Source: Fen-1118 sp964491625
Lineage (GTDB): Bacteria; Myxococcota_A; Polyangia; Fen-1088
NCBI GenBank assembly: GCA_964491625.1
Contig: CAZBIU010000329.1
Coordinates: 1 to 7,784, forward strand
Direction: 5' to 3'
DNA: 7,784 bases
The translations under genes were made by a program, and so were the position numbers. The first letter of the stretch is position 1; each line of letters begins with the position of its first letter. Positions 5,482 to 7,784 of the stretch are shown here, in pieces. The notes beneath the pieces are model-generated. The model searched no databases, was not told the DNA's origin, and worked only from the letters and a program-made list of their open reading frames with translations.

Positions 5482-7701
5482 ATGAAAGCTCGCAGCATCC
5501 AGTCGATAGCAGGGTTTGCCATCGGCTTCCTTGCGCTCTTAGGCGCCTGCTCTCCTCCATCAAGGGCGGCAGGCGCAGGTGGAAGTCCGGCTTCCGGAGG
5601 GGGCGCCGGCGGCAGCGGAGGTTACGCGGGCTTGGGTGGCGTGTCTGCCGGTGGCGCGAGCGCGGGGACAACCGGGGGCAGCGGTGGCGTGCCTCTGACG
5701 GGCGGAACGTCAGGCGCCGGTGGCGGGGCAGGCGGGGCCGCCGGCTCGGGCGGAACGCTGGTCAGCCGAGGCGGCGCCGGTGGACAGGCGACGGTTTCCG
5801 CGGGTGGTAGCAGGTCCGGCGGGAGTAGCAGCGCAGGTGGCGGGGCCGCCGGCGGGAGCGCCGGCTCATCGGGCGCGGGAGGCTCCGCAAGCGGAGGATC
5901 TGCTGGCGGCGGCAGCGCAGGCAGTGCCGGGGTGGGCGGCAGCGCAGGCAGTGGCACGGGCGGCTCGCAGCCGGCCGTCCCTTTCCCGAGCCAAGCATGC
6001 TTGAGCCGCGCCGACGGCCTGGTGGCACAAATGACCGCCAACGAAAAGTACGGGCAGATGCTGCAGATGGAGCGGTTGGGCCTGTCCAATCAGAATGTCA
6101 CCGACTTCGCGCTCGGCTCGGCCTTCAGCCAGGGAGGCTCGGCGCCTTCCGACAACTCTCCGACCGGCTGGGCGGACATGACCGACGGCTACCGCCAAGG
6201 GGCGCTGGCGAGCCGGCTCAAGATTCCTTTCCTTTACGGCGCGGACGAAGTCCATGGCGTCAGCACGGTCAAAGGTGCCGTGATCTTTCCGCACAACATT
6301 GGCCTCGGCGCCACCCTCGATGCCGCCCTGGTTGAGCAGGTCGGGCGCGTAACTTCCGACGAAGGGCGCGGGTGTGGCGTGGACTTCTTCTTCTCGCCGG
6401 TGGTCGCGGTTGCGCTCGACGAGCGCTGGGGACGCACCTACGAGGCTTACGGCGAAACCACGGATCTCGCAAGTACCATGGGCGTGGCCATGACCCAGGG
6501 GATCCAGTTCTCGGCAACCGGTGCGTTCACGGGAATCCTTGCCAACGCCAAGCACTACCTCGGCGATGGCGGCACGGCCAACGGCGTAACCGGTGGCGAC
6601 ACCTCGGGAGACGAAACCAAGCTGCGTGCCATCCACCTCGAGCCCTACCGTGCCACGGTCAACGCGAGGGTCGGATCGATCATGCCTTCCTACAGCAGTT
6701 GGCAGGGCACCAAGATGCACATCAACAAGGACATGATCACGAATGTGCTCAAGGGCGAGCTCGGCTTCGGCGGCTTCGTGATTTCCGACTTCAACGCTTG
6801 CTTCCAGCTTGGATTGTCGAATCAGGTCGGCATCGAGCAGTGTACGAATGCGGGCGTCGACATGTTCATGGCGCAGGGCCAGGAGGTCGCCACCATGGTC
6901 AACTATCTCGCCACCGCCGTGAGTGACGGCGCCGTGCCGCAAGCGCGGATCGACGACGCCGTCCGGCGCATCGTGGCCGTGAAATGCGAGCTGGGGCTGT
7001 TCGAGTCGAGCGGCAAGGTCGACCGCAGCCTGACCGACAAGGTCGGCTCTTCCGAGCATCGCGCGGTCGCCCGGCAGGCTGTGCAAGAATCCCTGGTCGT
7101 GCTGAAGAACGACGGCAACGTCCTGCCGCTTGCCAAGTCCACCACCTTGGCTCTGGCCGGAAAGAGCGCCGATAACACGGGCAACCAGTGCGGTGGTTGG
7201 ACCATCTCTTGGCAAGGGTCGAGCGGCAACGTCGTACCGGGCGCGACCAGCGTGCGCCAAGCCTTCGAGTCCGTCCTGGGATCGAGCCACGTGCTGTATT
7301 CAGCGACCGGCTCGACGACGAGCGGCGCCAGCATCGGCGTGGCCGTGATCGGCGAGACACCCTACGCCGAAGGCAAGGGAGACAAGACTGATCTCACCGT
7401 CACGAGCGACGACGTGAGCGTGGTGAAAGCATTGAAGCAGGCCGGGCTCAAGACCGTGGTGGTCTTGATCGCCGGACGCCCCATGATCCTCGATCCCATC
7501 ATGACCTACGCCGACGCCATCGTGGTTGCGTGGCTGCCCGGAAGCGAAGCAGGCGGCATCACCGACATCCTCTTCGGCGACGCCCATCCCACCGGCAAGC
7601 TACCGCAAAGCTGGCCCCGCTCCATGTCGCAAATTCCGATCAACTACGGCGACGCGACCTACGACCCTCTCTACCCATACGCATACGGGCTGACGTACTA
7701 G
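5482..7701 (+). CDS. Lipoprotein GH3 exo-beta-glucanase / beta-glucosidase
   Basis: A 739-residue enzyme that releases glucose from the non-reducing ends of beta-glucans. It begins with a lipoprotein signal (MKARS, a hydrophobic stretch, LGAC lipobox with Cys23) and should be anchored in the outer membrane or at the surface. A Gly/Ser/Ala linker covers residues about 31-164. The GH3 (alpha/beta)8 domain follows: GADEVHG (253-259), ERWGRTYEAYGE (314-325), AKHYLGDGGT (356-365), and the nucleophile D436 in GFVISDF. The C-terminal domain has NQCGGWTISWQG (568-579), GETPYAEGKGD (624-634, expected to hold the acid/base Glu), AWLPGSEAGG (683-692) and the closing YGLTY. The order of motifs and the ending, with no FnIII domain, match plant ExoI-type exo-1,3/1,4-beta-glucanases, as does the GGWTI-W block of the substrate clamp. 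Trp after the nucleophile is replaced by Phe437. It sits just downstream of a GH16 remnant. Confidence 0.95.
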   Translation: MKARSIQSIAGFAIGFLALLGACSPPSRAAGAGGSPASGGGAGGSGGYAGLGGVSAGGASAGTTGGSGGVPLTGGTSGAGGGAGGAAGSGGTLVSRGGAGGQATVSAGGSRSGGSSSAGGGAAGGSAGSSGAGGSASGGSAGGGSAGSAGVGGSAGSGTGGSQPAVPFPSQACLSRADGLVAQMTANEKYGQMLQMERLGLSNQNVTDFALGSAFSQGGSAPSDNSPTGWADMTDGYRQGALASRLKIPFLYGADEVHGVSTVKGAVIFPHNIGLGATLDAALVEQVGRVTSDEGRGCGVDFFFSPVVAVALDERWGRTYEAYGETTDLASTMGVAMTQGIQFSATGAFTGILANAKHYLGDGGTANGVTGGDTSGDETKLRAIHLEPYRATVNARVGSIMPSYSSWQGTKMHINKDMITNVLKGELGFGGFVISDFNACFQLGLSNQVGIEQCTNAGVDMFMAQGQEVATMVNYLATAVSDGAVPQARIDDAVRRIVAVKCELGLFESSGKVDRSLTDKVGSSEHRAVARQAVQESLVVLKNDGNVLPLAKSTTLALAGKSADNTGNQCGGWTISWQGSSGNVVPGATSVRQAFESVLGSSHVLYSATGSTTSGASIGVAVIGETPYAEGKGDKTDLTVTSDDVSVVKALKQAGLKTVVVLIAGRPMILDPIMTYADAIVVAWLPGSEAGGITDILFGDAHPTGKLPQSWPRSMSQIPINYGDATYDPLYPYAYGLTY
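5572..5973 (+). repeat. Gly/Ser/Ala low-complexity linker coding region
   Basis: About 134 codons of GGC/GGT, AGC and GCN encode an irregular linker of GG(S/A)AG and GGSAGS units, with no bulky hydrophobic core. It presumably spaces the catalytic domains away from the membrane anchor. Such tracts are common behind lipoboxes in Polyangia-type myxobacteria and tend to vary in length by slippage. Confidence 0.85.
5908..5953 (+). repeat. Exact 19-base direct repeat, 27-base period
   Basis: GGCGGCAGCGCAGGCAGTG occurs at 5908-5926 and again at 5935-5953. The 27-base offset keeps frame and duplicates nine residues (GGSAGSAGV, then GGSAGSGTG). It looks like a recent tandem duplication within the linker. 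Confidence 0.85.
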
Positions 7702-7733
7702 GGCCCGTCCCCTGCTATGGACTCCAAATCCCA

Positions 7734-7784
7734 GTGGAGACGTCGATCTTCCAGCTGGTCGCGCAAGTCATCGAGACGGTGGTG
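7734..7784 (+). CDS. Possible start of an unidentified gene running off the right edge
   Basis: From the GTG at 7734 a frame runs open to the last base (VETSIFQLVAQVIETVV), with G or C at 16 of 17 third positions, which fits this genome's coding style. There is no clear Shine-Dalgarno sequence before it. A frame from the ATG at 7717 and a minus-strand frame ending at 7698 are also open. With 17 codons no family can be named and the call is tentative. Confidence 0.22.
   Translation, partial: METSIFQLVAQVIETVV

Noticed and set aside
5572..5973. GGC-rich repeats as a CRISPR or functional tandem array
   Set aside because: Units are irregular, keep reading frame and encode a Gly/Ser/Ala linker, with no uniform spacers.
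5866..7290. Long minus-strand open frame (474 codons) opposite the GH3 gene
   Set aside because: It mirrors the strong GC third-position bias of the GH3 gene, its translation is rich in Arg, His and Gly with no recognisable domain, and the plus strand encodes an unmistakable GH3 enzyme.
7709..7736. Sequence resembling a Trp tRNA anticodon loop (CTCCAAA)
   Set aside because: The flanking bases do not form a five-pair anticodon stem and there are no D-arm, T-arm or acceptor matches around it.

Overview
The window looks like chromosomal DNA of a GC-rich Gram-negative bacterium, most likely a myxobacterium of the Polyangia type (Myxococcota). This is inferred from three things: coding frames that strongly prefer G or C at third codon positions, a secreted lipoprotein enzyme with a Gly/Ser/Ala linker of about 134 residues behind its lipobox (a style common in that group), and a large multi-domain beta-propeller/di-heme protein of a kind I associate with it. 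No sequence search was possible.

Layout, left to right. Positions 3-842 (+) hold the C-terminal half of a major facilitator transporter cut by the window edge. It converges on, and overlaps by 7 bases, a 982-residue gene on the minus strand (836-3784). That gene encodes an exported protein with a YVTN-type beta-propeller, a di-heme cytochrome c peroxidase-like region with two CxxCH motifs, and a C-terminal EF-hand-like loop. A 282-base intergenic region (3785-4066) carries its ribosome binding site and a candidate sigma-54 promoter. Next come two minus-strand genes that overlap by 4 bases (ATGA): a pterin-4a-carbinolamine dehydratase (4849-5160), translated first, and a stand-alone RibD C-terminal/dihydrofolate-reductase-like reductase (4067-4852). 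Together they look like a small pterin or folate metabolism operon.

Positions 5161-5481 contain no intact gene. They do hold the last ~29 codons of a family 16 glycoside hydrolase (about 5295-5381, +), cut off from the rest of its gene, followed at once by a two-tier inverted repeat. Then 5482-7701 (+) encodes a lipoprotein family 3 glycoside hydrolase that closely resembles plant exo-1,3/1,4-beta-glucanases. An endo-acting beta-glucanase remnant directly upstream of an exo-acting beta-glucosidase suggests an eroded beta-glucan (laminarin/lichenan type) degradation locus, with a recombination or deletion junction near 5295. The last ~50 bases may be the start of another gene, but too little is visible to identify it.

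I do not see a CRISPR array, tRNA, rRNA, insertion sequence, phage gene or defence system. The most interesting points are the orphaned GH16 tail and its adjoining hairpin, the Trp-to-Phe change next to the GH3 nucleophile, the three-part cytochrome fusion, and the coupled dehydratase/reductase pair.
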